DNA from: Leptonema illini DSM 21528
GTDB lineage: Bacteria; Spirochaetota; Leptospiria; Leptospirales; Leptonemataceae
Reading direction: 5' to 3'
Length of the DNA stretch: 64,000 nucleotides
Assembly: GCF_000243335.1 (NCBI RefSeq)
Contig: NZ_JH597773.1
Span: forward strand, 827,989 to 891,988
In this document: piece after piece, positions 1 to 9,324 of the stretch
Layout: each line of letters begins with the position of its first letter
Numbering within the stretch: the stretch's first letter is position 1
Translations under genes and position numbers: made by a program
Notes under the pieces: model-generated
Told to the model about the DNA's origin: nothing
The model's input: only the letters and a program-made list of their open reading frames with translations
Database searches by the model: none

Positions 1-31
1 GTAGTTATGTCCGTATGGAACGAGGATACAC

Positions 32-361
32 ATGTCTACAAAACTCTACGTCGGCGGTCTCAGCTGGGATACGACCGATACCACTCTGCGTCATTCTTTC
101 GAAGCGCATGGCTCCGTTCACGAAGCCATCGTCGTTATGGATCGCTATACCGGAAAATCTCGCGGCTTCGGCTTCGTGACTTTTGCCGATGAGAACTCTG
201 CTCGCACCGCAATCTCTGCCATGAACGGCACCGATCTCGACGGACGCAGCATCACCGTTTCTGAGGCGCAAGAGCGTTCTCGCAACGACGGTGGATTCTC
301 GGGCGGCGGACGCGACAACAATCGTGGCGGCGGACGCCGCGACAACCGTAACCGCTGGTAA
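32..361 (+). CDS. RRM-type single-strand RNA-binding protein with Gly/Arg-rich tail
   Basis: This 109-residue protein is one RNA-recognition motif with a short disordered tail. RNP2 (LYVGGL, residues 5-10) and RNP1 (KSRGFGFVTF, about 43-52) are both intact, with the aromatic residues that stack on RNA bases. After about residue 85 the chain becomes Gly/Arg/Asn/Asp rich, like bacterial and cyanobacterial RRM proteins induced by cold. A GAGG ribosome site lies about 6 bases before the ATG, and a GC-rich hairpin follows the stop. The role as RNA chaperone or post-transcriptional regulator is inferred from the family. The promoter lies outside the window. Confidence 0.93.
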   Translation: MSTKLYVGGLSWDTTDTTLRHSFEAHGSVHEAIVVMDRYTGKSRGFGFVTFADENSARTAISAMNGTDLDGRSITVSEAQERSRNDGGFSGGGRDNNRGGGRRDNRNRW

Positions 362-368
362 GAAAAGC

Positions 369-402
369 GGGCCCGGCACTCTCCTGAGTTCCGGGCCTTC
401 TC
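369..402 (+). terminator. Rho-independent-type terminator after the RRM gene
   Basis: GCCCGG (371-376) pairs with CCGGGC (391-396) around a 14-base loop. A pyrimidine-rich stretch follows, and the stem begins 9 bases after the stop codon. Confidence 0.6.
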
Positions 403-534
403 ATCTTGATAAAGTCTTTCCGTCAGCACCTCAGAGCGCCTTCCGGTGCAGTCGCTTCAGCCAGTGATCCGCAGTTTCCCGCCCGCCACAGCCGAGCCTC
501 GCAATCATACTTCATCTCATCACAGGAGCTGCAC

Positions 535-798
535 ATGGCAAATAAGGGACGACTGAGCTTTGAAAAACGCCAGAAAGAAATCAAAAAGAAAGAAAAACGG
601 CAGGAAAAGCTCGAACGCCGAACGCTTCGTAAAGAAGCAAAGCTGAACGGCGATACCGTCGAGCAGGATACGTTAACCGCAACCGACGCCACAGAAACAA
701 CAGACCAGGCCTCTGCTACAGAAGCACAAGGCGAAACGCAAGAAAACCCCTCTGAGGAACCCTCTTCGGGAGAATCCTCTGATTCCTCGCCGGAATAA
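535..798 (+). CDS. Small charged protein, basic N-half and acidic C-half
   Basis: An 87-residue protein of unknown function. Residues 1-37 are strongly basic and look like a single helix (runs such as KEIKKKEKRQEKLERR). Residues 40-87 are Thr/Glu/Ser/Gln rich, acidic and probably disordered. The frame stays open upstream to 406, but the ATG at 535 has a good AGGAG site 6 bases before it, so it is taken as the start. The lack of cysteines, signal peptide or membrane segment suggests a cytoplasmic protein. The basic helix could bind nucleic acid, but nothing in the sequence proves it. Confidence 0.6.
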   Translation: MANKGRLSFEKRQKEIKKKEKRQEKLERRTLRKEAKLNGDTVEQDTLTATDATETTDQASATEAQGETQENPSEEPSSGESSDSSPE

Positions 799-1029
799 TC
801 TGCTCCAGACCGTCATTGCCGACCGCTGAAATTTCAGAGGATGCAGAGTTAAAAAGTCTCCGCGTAAATCCGTATCGGCGGCTTCGTCATGCACTTCCCG
901 GCAGCGTCAGAAGGCGTTTTCCAGCGCTCGCTGCTTTACAGAAAAAATCTGAGAACACTGGCCGGGATGCGGTTTTATTTTCTACTTGCAGCCAGAGGAA
1001 GTACAAAAAAACCGGAACTGCAATCGCCT

Positions 1030-1476
1030 ATGAATCAGATCCACGCTCCTATCGAAACGCCGGAAGCGATCCGCAGCTCGCTCTCAGAACCCGAGTTCTA
1101 CGGCTATGTGCTCCAGCATACGATTCCCGATCCTGATCCGGATTACGAACAGCTTCATAAGAAGCTGAAAAAATCCAAGCTTGAGCTGACGCGGGATCAC
1201 GGCATCAAGGGCCGCCAGCACTTTATCCTTTTGAAAGATCCCGACGTCGTCATCTACCCCGTTATCCGCAAGACCCGTTTCATGATGAAGGACGGGAAGA
1301 AATTCCTTGAACTGCATTCAGCCATCAGCGATTTCTTCGGCGAGAACGGCGCCTACATGCCTCGTGCGTGGATTGTGATGACGTCGACGCTCTGCTCAAA
1401 GACCGGTCGGTTCCTGCTTGAGAACGATTTTATGATCAGCTCTCTCATCCAGGACGGCCAGATGTACGAAGACTGA
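1030..1476 (+). CDS. Conserved hypothetical protein, about 148 aa
   Basis: A soluble-looking protein that I do not assign to a named family. It begins with a Pro/Asp-rich stretch, then a Lys-rich segment (LHKKLKKSKLEL, about 41-52), then a compact region with alternating hydrophobic residues and an aromatic-rich end. The frame is open upstream to 889, with an alternative ATG at 967. The ATG at 1030 was chosen because the upstream translation (RFYFLLAARGSTKK) does not look like a normal N-terminus, but no strong ribosome site decides it. The 231 bases between 798 and 1030 show no other gene or clear promoter. It is not a nucleotidyltransferase, so it does not look like a MntA partner for the HepT-like gene downstream. 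Confidence 0.55.
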   Translation: MNQIHAPIETPEAIRSSLSEPEFYGYVLQHTIPDPDPDYEQLHKKLKKSKLELTRDHGIKGRQHFILLKDPDVVIYPVIRKTRFMMKDGKKFLELHSAISDFFGENGAYMPRAWIVMTSTLCSKTGRFLLENDFMISSLIQDGQMYED

Positions 1477-1556
1477 CCTGTTTATTCAGGCAGGTTGAAT
1501 ATCGCTTCTTCCGTCCGTAATGCTTGACCGCTTTCTTCGCCGGATTACGATCCGGC

Positions 1557-1886
1557 ATGCGCTCGAACTCCACCGTTGAAATCCTCTTTGAACAGATCCT
1601 CGAATCGATCGAGGCGACGACGCAGTGGTCCGATCGGGTCGAGAGCGTCGTCGAGATCCCGCAAGATGTAGAGCGCCATCTTCTGCGCACGGCAGAGCTT
1701 GTTCGTATGCTTCCCGAGACGAGCCGGCTGCGCCTCGAAACCACCAACTACCGGCGCATCATGGCCATGCGCAATGCTATCGTACATAGCTTTCTCGGCC
1801 GAAACGTTCCCGGCCTGATGCAGATGATCCGCAACGACATACCGATCTTGAAAAAGCAGATCGGCATGCAGATGAGTCGCACCTGA
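1557..1886 (+). CDS. HepT-like (DUF86) HEPN-domain protein, orphan
   Basis: About 109 residues, all alpha-helical. The C-terminal half carries the HEPN signature RNAIVH (R72-x4-H77), followed by a segment ending in RNDIPILKKQI. This matches the HepT/DUF86 pattern in which the R-x4-H pair forms a ribonuclease site. In MntA-HepT toxin-antitoxin pairs a tyrosine two residues after the His is AMPylated; here that position is Phe (HSF), so the canonical acceptor is missing. No MNT-type nucleotidyltransferase antitoxin is adjacent. A TTG at 1524 would add 11 residues, but the ATG at 1557 fits the usual family start. Function as a toxin or remnant is uncertain. Confidence 0.6.
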   Translation: MRSNSTVEILFEQILESIEATTQWSDRVESVVEIPQDVERHLLRTAELVRMLPETSRLRLETTNYRRIMAMRNAIVHSFLGRNVPGLMQMIRNDIPILKKQIGMQMSRT

Positions 1887-1890
1887 AATA

Positions 1891-1912
1891 CCGATTCCTG
1901 AAAGGGAATCGG
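1891..1912. terminator. Hairpin between convergent genes
   Basis: CCGATTCC (1891-1898) pairs with GGAATCGG (1905-1912): eight perfect pairs around a six-base loop. It lies between the stop of the HepT-like gene and the stop of the glgX-malQ fusion. There is no U-run on either strand, so termination is probable rather than certain. Confidence 0.4.
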
Positions 1913-1917
1913 GGCCG

Positions 1918-4900
1918 TCAGGAGTCTCGTTGCCAGAGTTCGGCATCTCCGGATAACCTTTCTTTAATGGCCTTATTGATGGCCAGCCAGTATGGATTTT
2001 CCTCGATATCTTCAAGATACACCTGATTGCGCAGCTTCCAGCAGGGATATTCATCGACCGTTCCCGGAAGGTTAGGCTGATCCATCTCTCCCGTCAGATC
2101 ATACAGCGAGACGATGAAAAGCCTTGAGCCGCTCAGCGAAACGTAGCGGTGGATGGCCGACGACAGCTCGGGGTCCATCGTCATCGTTTCGTCCATCTCT
2201 TCGGTTTTCAGGTCGTTCGCCTCAAGCGCTCGCAGCATGGCGTTACGGTCGCTCTTTCTTTCGAGGCGAGCCTGCTCGGCAGCACCGTCGGTCAGGATAT
2301 TCAGGCGATGTCGCTCTTCGATGTCGCGGCCCAGCCAGAATCCGGCAAGCGTCGGCAGATCATGCGTGTTGATCGTCGCAATCGAATCGCGCTTGTATTG
2401 ATCCGGTCGCAGGAATTCGCCCGAGCCGTACTCTTTCTCGAAATACAGCACCTTCCAGGAATATATATTGCGGCGCTCCATCTCGAGGCGCACCTCATGA
2501 GGAACCGTTCCCAGATCTTCGCCGATAATGGCCGTGCGATTGCGAACGCTTTCCAGCGCGAGAAGCGAGAATAGCTCTTTTGATGGATAACGCACATACG
2601 TGCGCGAGATACCGTTCACCTCTTCGACGATCCAGAACAATCGGTACAGCCACATCACATGGTCGATGCGCAGAATACCGTTTCGCAGCATATTCGCACG
2701 CAGAAGCTCGATAAATGGTCGGAACTGATACCGTTTGAGCGCCTCGGGCACCCAGACGCTCAAGCCCCAGTTCTGACCCGACGGCGAGAACGGATCGGGC
2801 GGTGAGCCGGCCCGGGCCGATCTCGAGATCAATCCCGGTCTGTACAGATGATTCGTCTTCACCTCGGCGCCGTCAGGAGCGGCACCGACGGCAAGATCGA
2901 TATAGAGCGATAATCCGATCTCGCGCAGCTCTTCGCGCACATCTTCAAACTGAAGACGCACACGCCAGAAGAGATACATATAAAAATGTATCTGATCTTC
3001 ATGGTCCTGAACGAAGGCCTGGTACCAGACCGATCCGGGTTGAAAGAGGTCTTCGGGCGGATCGATCGAACCGAAGACGTCGGCGGCGACTTCATACAGC
3101 GCATGGATAAAGACGTCGGGGTTCGCCGTCTTCCAGTGTTCCAGTTGCTCCCGTTCGCGCTCAAACTGTGGATGCGTTTTAAAGCAATGATACAGATCTT
3201 CGAGAAGATCCTTCTTCCAGTCGTAGATCAGATCGTAGTTGATCACATCCTTCTTCTTCTCCGCTTCCATCACGTCATGCAAAGAGGCGAATCGCATGCG
3301 TGCCTCGTCGCAGGCCTTCCATTCCTGCATGCTCTGCAGATGCAGGAAGAGCGGATGAATAGAGATGCGACTCGACGGATAATAAGGGCTGCGCAATCCC
3401 GGACGATTGAGAAAGAGGGCATGAAAGGGCGATACGCCGATGACGCGATAGCCCGCTGCGGCCGCCTTGCGCCCGAGAAGCAAGAGATCGTTAAAATCGC
3501 CGATGCCCATATTCTGCCGCGAACGCAGAGCATACATCTGCACCGCAATGCCGGCAGCCTGCGGCAGATCGCCGTGCAGATCAAAAAAGTCGAAGGCCCG
3601 AGCCGGAGCAATGGCGAGTACGCTCTTCCCGATCTGAACGTCTTCGTGAAAATAGGTGATGTCATAATAACCCGTTTCAAGAGGAACGGGGATAACGGTC
3701 TTCAGATGCAGAATACGAACATGATGGTTATGCAGCTCTTCTCCGAAAAGGGAAGATACATAGCGCATGCGTCGGGATTCAATAAGCTCAATGTTCTGAG
3801 ATCCGTCTTTGCGATTCAGTTTAAAACGAGCTACTTCCCGTCCCGACTCGTCGCTGATAACGCAGGAGATCTCATCGACGACCGATTCAGGTATTCGCAG
3901 GTCCGGGCCAGGCGAGCGAAAGCGCTTCTCGCCCGTATGAGTCGTTACGACGACGGGATCGACCGGATTATGCCATATCTCAAACTCACGTCTCTGCGCC
4001 ACACGCTCAAGCGAAGCGGGATCGCGCACCGGAAATCCACAGGCGCGCAGAACGCGATACAGCTCGGAATGCGACAGAACCGTCTCTTTGCCCGAAAGAT
4101 CGACATACGACGTTTGAATGCCCACTTCATCCGAAAGATCGAGAAGCACTCGTTCGCGAAGCCCGCGCCGGACGTGCGCTTCTTTCCACCCGCGTTCGGC
4201 CTTGAGAACTACGACCGTATATGCAGGGAGCTCTACCTGCTCTCTCGGCAGGAAGAAACGACCGTCGGCCATGCGGCTCTGCATGGTGCTCATGAAGGCG
4301 TCGATATCGGACTCGATAAAGTAGCGCACGTCATCCTGATCGAGCTTTTCCAGATCATCCGTTGTGAGAAGGGTTTGATCGGTACGCAGAAGCGTTTTCC
4401 ATCTTGCTGATGGATTTTCAGGAATCGTGAAATCGGCGGCTCGACCGGAATGATTGAAAAGGACGAAAAGCGTATCGCCCTGCATGGTGCTGTAGAAATC
4501 CGCACGCACGCCGAACTCCGAAGGCAGAAGCATTCCGAAGATGGCATCAGGCTGATTCCAGTCGTCGGCGCTCATTTCGCGTCCTTCGGGATGCATCCAG
4601 TATACGTCCTTCATGTCCATGACGCTTAACTTTTCGCCGAGAAAGAAATCCTTGCGGCGCAACACTTCATTATGTTTTCGCAGATGAATCAGAAAACGCG
4701 TGAAGGCCATTAGCTCGCGACCCGTATCGTCGGGATTCCAGTTCACGTAGCTGATCTCGTTCGCCTGACAGTAGGCGTTATTGTTTCCTTTCTGAGTGCG
4801 ATGCATCTCATCGCCGGCATGCAGCATGGGCACGCCCTGCGAGAAAAAGAGAGTCGTCAGAAGATTCTTCTGTTTCTGCAATCGTATGCGCAGGATTTCG

Positions 4901-6399
4901 GCATCATCGGTCTCGCCTTCAACTCCATGGTTCTCGCTGTAATTCTCAGGCGAGCCGTCCATGTTATTCCAGCCGTTCGGCTCGTTGTGTTTCTGTGAAT
5001 AACTCACAAGATCGCGAAGCGTAAAGCCGTCATGGCTGATGATATAGTTGATGCTCGCCTGAGGGCGGCGATCTTCACGGCTATAAAGATCGCTCGATCC
5101 GCTGATGCGCGTTACAAACTCAGGAAGGTTCCCGTGTTTGTCGTTTACGACGCGGCGCACCGTATCGCGATAGTGTCCGTTCCACTCCGCCCATCCCGGC
5201 GGGAAGTTCCCCACCTGGTATCCGCCTTCGCCGAGGTCCCAGGGTTCGGCGATAAGCTTCACTCGCGAAATAACGGGATCCTGTTGAATGATATCAAAGA
5301 AAGACGCAAGACGGTCGACTTCGAATAACTCTCGGGCAAGCGCCGAGGCGAGGTCGAAGCGGAAGCCGTCGACGTGCATCTCCTGGATCCAGTAACGCAA
5401 CGAATCCATGATCATCTGTAAGATGCGAGGATTGCGCAGGTTCAGCGTATTCCCGCAGCCGGTAAAATCCTGATAGAGATCGAGACGATCTGGATAATGA
5501 CGGTAGTACGATAGATTATCGATGCCGCGAAAGGACAGCGTCGGTCCCGTATGGTCGCTTTCGGCCGTGTGGTTATACACAACGTCGACGATGACTTCGA
5601 TGCCCGCCTGGTGCAGAATACGCACCATCGATTTAAATTCGTTAATCGAGTCCTCTCTGGAGCCGAGGCCATAACGACGGTTCGGAGCGAAGAAACTGAG
5701 CGGATTGTAGCCCCAGAAATTCTCAAGGCCTCTTTTTACGAGGTGATACTCTGAAATCGAATGATGTAGCGGCATGAACTCGACGGCGGTGACGCCCAGC
5801 CCTTTCAGGTAGTCGATGACAGGGTCTGAGGCGAAGCCCGTATAGGTGCCGCGTAACTCTTCGGGAATCAGCGGATGTAACTGTGTGAAGCCGGCAAGGT
5901 GGGCCTCATAGATGACGGTATCGCGCCAGGGGATGGCCGGCGGCCGGTCGTCGCCCCAGTGAAACGAAGGATCGACGACCGCTCCCAGAGGGGCGTAAGG
6001 AGCGCTATCGGTCGTGTCGGCTTCGTTAAAGCTATAAGGATAACGGTAGCCGAAAAGCGAAGGATGCCAGGTAAGATCGCGACCGATAGATAGGGCATAA
6101 GGGTCAAGCAACAGCTTCGCCGGATTAAAGCGATGCCCTGATGCCGGATCATACGGCCCTTTCACCCTGTAACCGTAAAGCTGTCCGGGCCGGACGCCCA
6201 TCACGTAACAATGCCATACGTGATGGGTCCGGTTTTTCATCGGAATGCAGAGCGACTCGGATTTTTGATTCGCCCCATCGAATAAACAGAGCGTGACGGC
6301 CTCGGCATGCTGGCTGTAGAGAGAGAAGTTCACACCGGCGCCATCCCAGGTGGCGCCGAGCGGGTATGGCTGGCCTTCAAGGATCTTTATCTGTAACAT
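1918..6399 (-). CDS. Fusion of GlgX/TreX glycogen debranching enzyme (GH13) and MalQ 4-alpha-glucanotransferase (GH77)
   Basis: A 1493-residue cytoplasmic bifunctional enzyme. Residues 1 to about 735 are an isoamylase-type debranching enzyme: an N-terminal CBM48-like domain, then GH13 motifs DVVYNH (272-277), GFRFD with nucleophile D349, acid/base E385 (AEPWD) and SHD (H456-D457). Residues from about 745 to 930 resemble the N-terminal extension of E. coli-type MalQ. The GH77 barrel follows, with D1246 (RIDH), E1294 (GEDLG) and D1347 (THDLPT) as catalytic residues. The first half would cut alpha-1,6 branches, and the second would recycle the released short maltodextrins by transfer. Both active sites look intact and the reading frame is unbroken. 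Divergent from a GT4/GH57 pair of related function. Confidence 0.95.
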   Translation of the reverse strand: MLQIKILEGQPYPLGATWDGAGVNFSLYSQHAEAVTLCLFDGANQKSESLCIPMKNRTHHVWHCYVMGVRPGQLYGYRVKGPYDPASGHRFNPAKLLLDPYALSIGRDLTWHPSLFGYRYPYSFNEADTTDSAPYAPLGAVVDPSFHWGDDRPPAIPWRDTVIYEAHLAGFTQLHPLIPEELRGTYTGFASDPVIDYLKGLGVTAVEFMPLHHSISEYHLVKRGLENFWGYNPLSFFAPNRRYGLGSREDSINEFKSMVRILHQAGIEVIVDVVYNHTAESDHTGPTLSFRGIDNLSYYRHYPDRLDLYQDFTGCGNTLNLRNPRILQMIMDSLRYWIQEMHVDGFRFDLASALARELFEVDRLASFFDIIQQDPVISRVKLIAEPWDLGEGGYQVGNFPPGWAEWNGHYRDTVRRVVNDKHGNLPEFVTRISGSSDLYSREDRRPQASINYIISHDGFTLRDLVSYSQKHNEPNGWNNMDGSPENYSENHGVEGETDDAEILRIRLQKQKNLLTTLFFSQGVPMLHAGDEMHRTQKGNNNAYCQANEISYVNWNPDDTGRELMAFTRFLIHLRKHNEVLRRKDFFLGEKLSVMDMKDVYWMHPEGREMSADDWNQPDAIFGMLLPSEFGVRADFYSTMQGDTLFVLFNHSGRAADFTIPENPSARWKTLLRTDQTLLTTDDLEKLDQDDVRYFIESDIDAFMSTMQSRMADGRFFLPREQVELPAYTVVVLKAERGWKEAHVRRGLRERVLLDLSDEVGIQTSYVDLSGKETVLSHSELYRVLRACGFPVRDPASLERVAQRREFEIWHNPVDPVVVTTHTGEKRFRSPGPDLRIPESVVDEISCVISDESGREVARFKLNRKDGSQNIELIESRRMRYVSSLFGEELHNHHVRILHLKTVIPVPLETGYYDITYFHEDVQIGKSVLAIAPARAFDFFDLHGDLPQAAGIAVQMYALRSRQNMGIGDFNDLLLLGRKAAAAGYRVIGVSPFHALFLNRPGLRSPYYPSSRISIHPLFLHLQSMQEWKACDEARMRFASLHDVMEAEKKKDVINYDLIYDWKKDLLEDLYHCFKTHPQFEREREQLEHWKTANPDVFIHALYEVAADVFGSIDPPEDLFQPGSVWYQAFVQDHEDQIHFYMYLFWRVRLQFEDVREELREIGLSLYIDLAVGAAPDGAEVKTNHLYRPGLISRSARAGSPPDPFSPSGQNWGLSVWVPEALKRYQFRPFIELLRANMLRNGILRIDHVMWLYRLFWIVEEVNGISRTYVRYPSKELFSLLALESVRNRTAIIGEDLGTVPHEVRLEMERRNIYSWKVLYFEKEYGSGEFLRPDQYKRDSIATINTHDLPTLAGFWLGRDIEERHRLNILTDGAAEQARLERKSDRNAMLRALEANDLKTEEMDETMTMDPELSSAIHRYVSLSGSRLFIVSLYDLTGEMDQPNLPGTVDEYPCWKLRNQVYLEDIEENPYWLAINKAIKERLSGDAELWQRDS

Positions 6400-6785
6400 T
6401 GCTGCTCTCGCACCTTATCGGGTGCCCCCTTTACGGTATTTGGATTTCTCGACGAGAGGGCGGGACTGTCTATCACATTCTGCCCGGCTCTCCTCTGGAA
6501 AACAGCCTTCAGCGAAGACACAATATATGTAACGAATTCAGCTTCTTTACAGGCTGTTCGAATATTTTTCCAGATTTCAGATCAGCTACCGTAAAATTTG
6601 ATTGAATTTCGACGGATAAACCTTTAGAATGCTTTCTCGATAGTGGAGCTTTTCCGCTATCGCTGTAAACAAAAGTCGGCCACAAAATTGACATAAAGAG
6701 AGCGAGGCCGCAGGCAACTCAGCGTTAAGACGGAGTCTCAACGCCATCCCCCCATAAACTGCCGGAGTTTTCACCGTTATCTAAG
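6400..6785. other. Intergenic region between divergent alpha-glucan genes
   Basis: A 386-base gap between the start of the glgX-malQ fusion and the start of the GT4 gene. It is more A+T rich than its surroundings in the middle. No convincing gene is present; short open frames lack ribosome sites and family likeness. It probably holds promoters in both directions, and one plus-strand candidate is listed separately. A TTGACA at 6688-6693 has no fitting -10 box. Confidence 0.6.
6602..6630 (+). promoter_or_regulatory. Candidate sigma70-type promoter for GT4-GH57
   Basis: TTGAAT (6602-6607) and TAGAAT (6625-6630) are separated by exactly 17 bases, matching 4/6 and 5/6 of the -35 and -10 consensus. 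Transcription would begin near 6637 and leave a leader of about 150 bases before the ATG at 6786. Recognised by eye only. Confidence 0.45.
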
Positions 6786-8084
6786 ATGAAGCGATATCGT
6801 ATTTTAATGATTGGTTGGGAATACCCCCCTCATATCACCGGAGGCCTTGCCGTGGCATCGCGAGGTCTGGCCCGCGCCCTTGGAGCTCTCGGCCATACGG
6901 TGTATTTTGTCGTGCCCAGGGTGACCGGCGATGAACCGCGCGACCCTAATGTGACCGTAATCGGCGTTAACTCGAAAGAAATCCCGCTTTCGCCCGAGGA
7001 ACTGCAGCAGTTTCTACTCGATACGATGCACCTATATGGAACGAGCGTCTATGCGCGTCCCGAAAGCCTCAGTGAAGCGCGCGAACTTGCGACTAAGGTG
7101 CTTCGCGGGCTTCCGATGAATGCCATGCAGAGCATGGCCGAGCTGCAGGGCGGCTACGGCGATCGACTGTATTCCGAAATCCAGGCCTTTGCCGAATTCG
7201 TTTCGCGTATCGCTGCCCATCTCTCTTTTGATCTTATCCATGCGCACGACTGGATGACGTATCCGGCCGGGCTCTATGCCGCCCATGTTTCGGGTAAACC
7301 TCTCTTTGCGCACGTTCATGCCACGGAATATGATCGATCGGGCGATCATCCGAACCAGTATGTCTATGATCTGGAGCGGCATACCTTCCTGAACTGCCAG
7401 GGCGTGATCACCGTCAGCAATTATACGAGATCCATTCTCATATCGCGATATGGCGTTCCCGCCGATCGCGTTCATCCGGTCTACAATGCCGCTGAGTTTG
7501 ATTTACAGTATCAGGGAGAAGTACAGCGTCCGCTGCGTGAGAAGATCGTACTCTTCCTTGGCCGAATCACCTTTCAAAAAGGGCCGGATTATTTTGTGCG
7601 GGCCGCACGCAAGGTCATCGAAGAATACGGCAACGTGCGCTTTGTGATGGTCGGCGCCGGCGACATGTATCATCGTATGATTGAGATGGCCGCCGACCTC
7701 GGTATCGGCCGCTATTTCCACTATACGGGCTTTCTCAAACGCCCCGATATCGACCGTATCTTCCGTATGAGCGATCTTTACGTGCTGCCTTCCGTTTCTG
7801 AGCCTTTTGGTATCTCCGTGCTTGAGGCGATGGTCGCCGGCGTTCCCGTTATCGTTTCGCGCCAGTCCGGGGTTTCAGAGGTCATCGATCACTGTATCAA
7901 GGTGAACTTCTGGGATGTGGACGAGATGGCCCATCACATTCTGCGCGTTTTACAGGATGACGGGCTGCATCGTCAGCTTGCCGATGGCGGTCGCTCCGAG
8001 GCACTCGGTCTTTCCTGGGAAGAAAGCGCAAAAAATATCGGCAATATCTACGGAAAGATCGTCAACGGTAAGAAGAGAATATGA
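6786..8084 (+). CDS. GT4-family glycosyltransferase, glycogen-synthase-like
   Basis: A 432-residue GT-B fold enzyme. The N-terminal Rossmann domain starts with ILMIGWEYPPHITGGLA, the Gly-rich acceptor/donor loop seen in starch/glycogen synthases and GT4 enzymes. The C-terminal domain has FLGRITFQKGPDYF (about 255-268) and the E-x7-E donor motif EPFGISVLEAM (about 339-349). It most likely transfers glucose from ADP- or UDP-glucose to an alpha-glucan. Its stop overlaps the GH57 start by 4 bases (ATGA), so the two are co-translated. A GT4/GH57 pair is known in mycobacterial methylglucose-lipopolysaccharide synthesis; whether the product here is glycogen or another glucan cannot be told from sequence. 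Confidence 0.88.
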   Translation: MKRYRILMIGWEYPPHITGGLAVASRGLARALGALGHTVYFVVPRVTGDEPRDPNVTVIGVNSKEIPLSPEELQQFLLDTMHLYGTSVYARPESLSEARELATKVLRGLPMNAMQSMAELQGGYGDRLYSEIQAFAEFVSRIAAHLSFDLIHAHDWMTYPAGLYAAHVSGKPLFAHVHATEYDRSGDHPNQYVYDLERHTFLNCQGVITVSNYTRSILISRYGVPADRVHPVYNAAEFDLQYQGEVQRPLREKIVLFLGRITFQKGPDYFVRAARKVIEEYGNVRFVMVGAGDMYHRMIEMAADLGIGRYFHYTGFLKRPDIDRIFRMSDLYVLPSVSEPFGISVLEAMVAGVPVIVSRQSGVSEVIDHCIKVNFWDVDEMAHHILRVLQDDGLHRQLADGGRSEALGLSWEESAKNIGNIYGKIVNGKKRI

Positions 8085-9274
8085 TATCAGTCTGTTTCTA
8101 TTTTCAAGTGCATCAACCCTACAGATTGAGGCATTACAGCTTCTTCGACATCGGCCAGGACAACTATTTCGACGATCAAAAGAATCGTGAAGTTCTGCTC
8201 AAAGTGGCGAATAAATGCTATCTTCCCATGAATCGCCTTTTGCTGAAGATGGCAAAAGAACATAAGGGCGAATTCCGTTTTACCTTCTCTCTGACCGGAA
8301 CGGTCGTCGAGCAGTACCGGCAATGGTGCCCCGAGGTGCTCGACCTGTTTCGTGCGCTCGCCGATACGGGGTCCGTTGAATTCCTATCTGAAACCTACTA
8401 TCACTCGCTGGCGGGCATCTACTCCGAAAAGGAGTTTCGCGAACAGGTCAAGATGCATGCGAAGCTCATGCGCGACGAATTCGGCGTTACGCCGACGTCT
8501 TTTCGCAATACCGAGCTGATCTTCAACAACCACATCGGCTGGGTCGCCGCCGATATGGGATTCCGCTCCATCGTCACCGAGGGCACCGAACGCATCCTCG
8601 GATGGCGCAGTCCGAACTTTCTGTACGTGCCGCGTTACAGTCCGCAGATTCGCACGATGCTGAAGAACTATCGACTGAGCGACGATATCGCCTTCCGCTT
8701 CTCGGATCGCGGCTGGACGGAATGGCCGTTAACCGTCGAGAAGTTCGCCCCCTGGGTGCATAACGTCGCCGGGAACGGCAACGTAGTCAACCTGTTCATG
8801 GACTATGAAACGTTCGGCGAACATCAATGGGAAGATACGGGTATCTTTCGTTTCATGGAGCACCTGCCCCGCGCCATCTGGACGCACCCGGATTTTCAAT
8901 TCCGCACGGTCACTGAGGCGGCTCGCAAACACGAGCCCGTCGGCGAGGTTGAAACGGATCATCCGATCTCCTGGGCCGATATGGAACGCGATCTTTCCGC
9001 ATGGACGGGTAACTCCATGCAGCGTGAAGCGCTTTCCACCATCTACGAACTCGAAGAGCCCATCAAGCGCATCGGCGATCCCCGGCTGCTTGAGAACTGG
9101 CGCAAGCTGCTTACATCCGACCACTTCTATTATATGAGCACGAAGTTCTGGCAGGATGGCGACGTTCACAAATACTTCAGCCCATACGGCACTCCGCATG
9201 AGGCCTATGTGTATTTTATGAACTGCGTCGCCGATCTGCGTCAGCGCGTGCAAAACGCCGTCGCATGGCAATGA
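8081..9274 (+). CDS. GH57-family glycoside hydrolase / alpha-glucan-acting enzyme
   Basis: A 397-residue GH57 protein. Conserved regions appear in order: HQP (11-13), SETYYHSL (about 103-110), the nucleophile segment FRNTELIF with E145, and MDYETFGEH (240-248) with catalytic D241. GH57 members include amylases, 4-alpha-glucanotransferases and branching enzymes. This one is shorter than the 500-plus-residue branching enzymes and resembles the short alpha-amylase-like subgroup. It overlaps the GT4 gene by 4 bases, which argues for joint action on the same glucan. No signal peptide, so cytoplasmic. Both catalytic residues are present. Confidence 0.9.
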   Translation: MISVCFYFQVHQPYRLRHYSFFDIGQDNYFDDQKNREVLLKVANKCYLPMNRLLLKMAKEHKGEFRFTFSLTGTVVEQYRQWCPEVLDLFRALADTGSVEFLSETYYHSLAGIYSEKEFREQVKMHAKLMRDEFGVTPTSFRNTELIFNNHIGWVAADMGFRSIVTEGTERILGWRSPNFLYVPRYSPQIRTMLKNYRLSDDIAFRFSDRGWTEWPLTVEKFAPWVHNVAGNGNVVNLFMDYETFGEHQWEDTGIFRFMEHLPRAIWTHPDFQFRTVTEAARKHEPVGEVETDHPISWADMERDLSAWTGNSMQREALSTIYELEEPIKRIGDPRLLENWRKLLTSDHFYYMSTKFWQDGDVHKYFSPYGTPHEAYVYFMNCVADLRQRVQNAVAWQ

Positions 9275-9324
9275 AAGCCTGTAACCTCACCGGTTGGTTA
9301 GCTTATAAAGGGCGTTCAGGCTTT
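9274..9324. terminator. Long-stem hairpin between convergent GH57 and phosphatase genes
   Basis: AAAGCCTG (9274-9281) pairs with CAGGCTTT (9317-9324), and TAACC (9282-9286) can pair internally with GGTTA (9296-9300). It sits exactly between the two convergent stop codons. The loop is long, so strength is uncertain. Confidence 0.35.

Noticed and set aside
2986-4410. A 474-codon open frame on the plus strand inside the glgX-malQ fusion
   Set aside because: It lies wholly opposite a gene with clear catalytic motifs, has no family likeness, and is the antisense shadow common in G+C-rich coding DNA.
6688-6693. TTGACA as the -35 box of the GT4 gene
   Set aside because: No acceptable -10 at 15-19 bases downstream; the pair at 6602-6630 is better.
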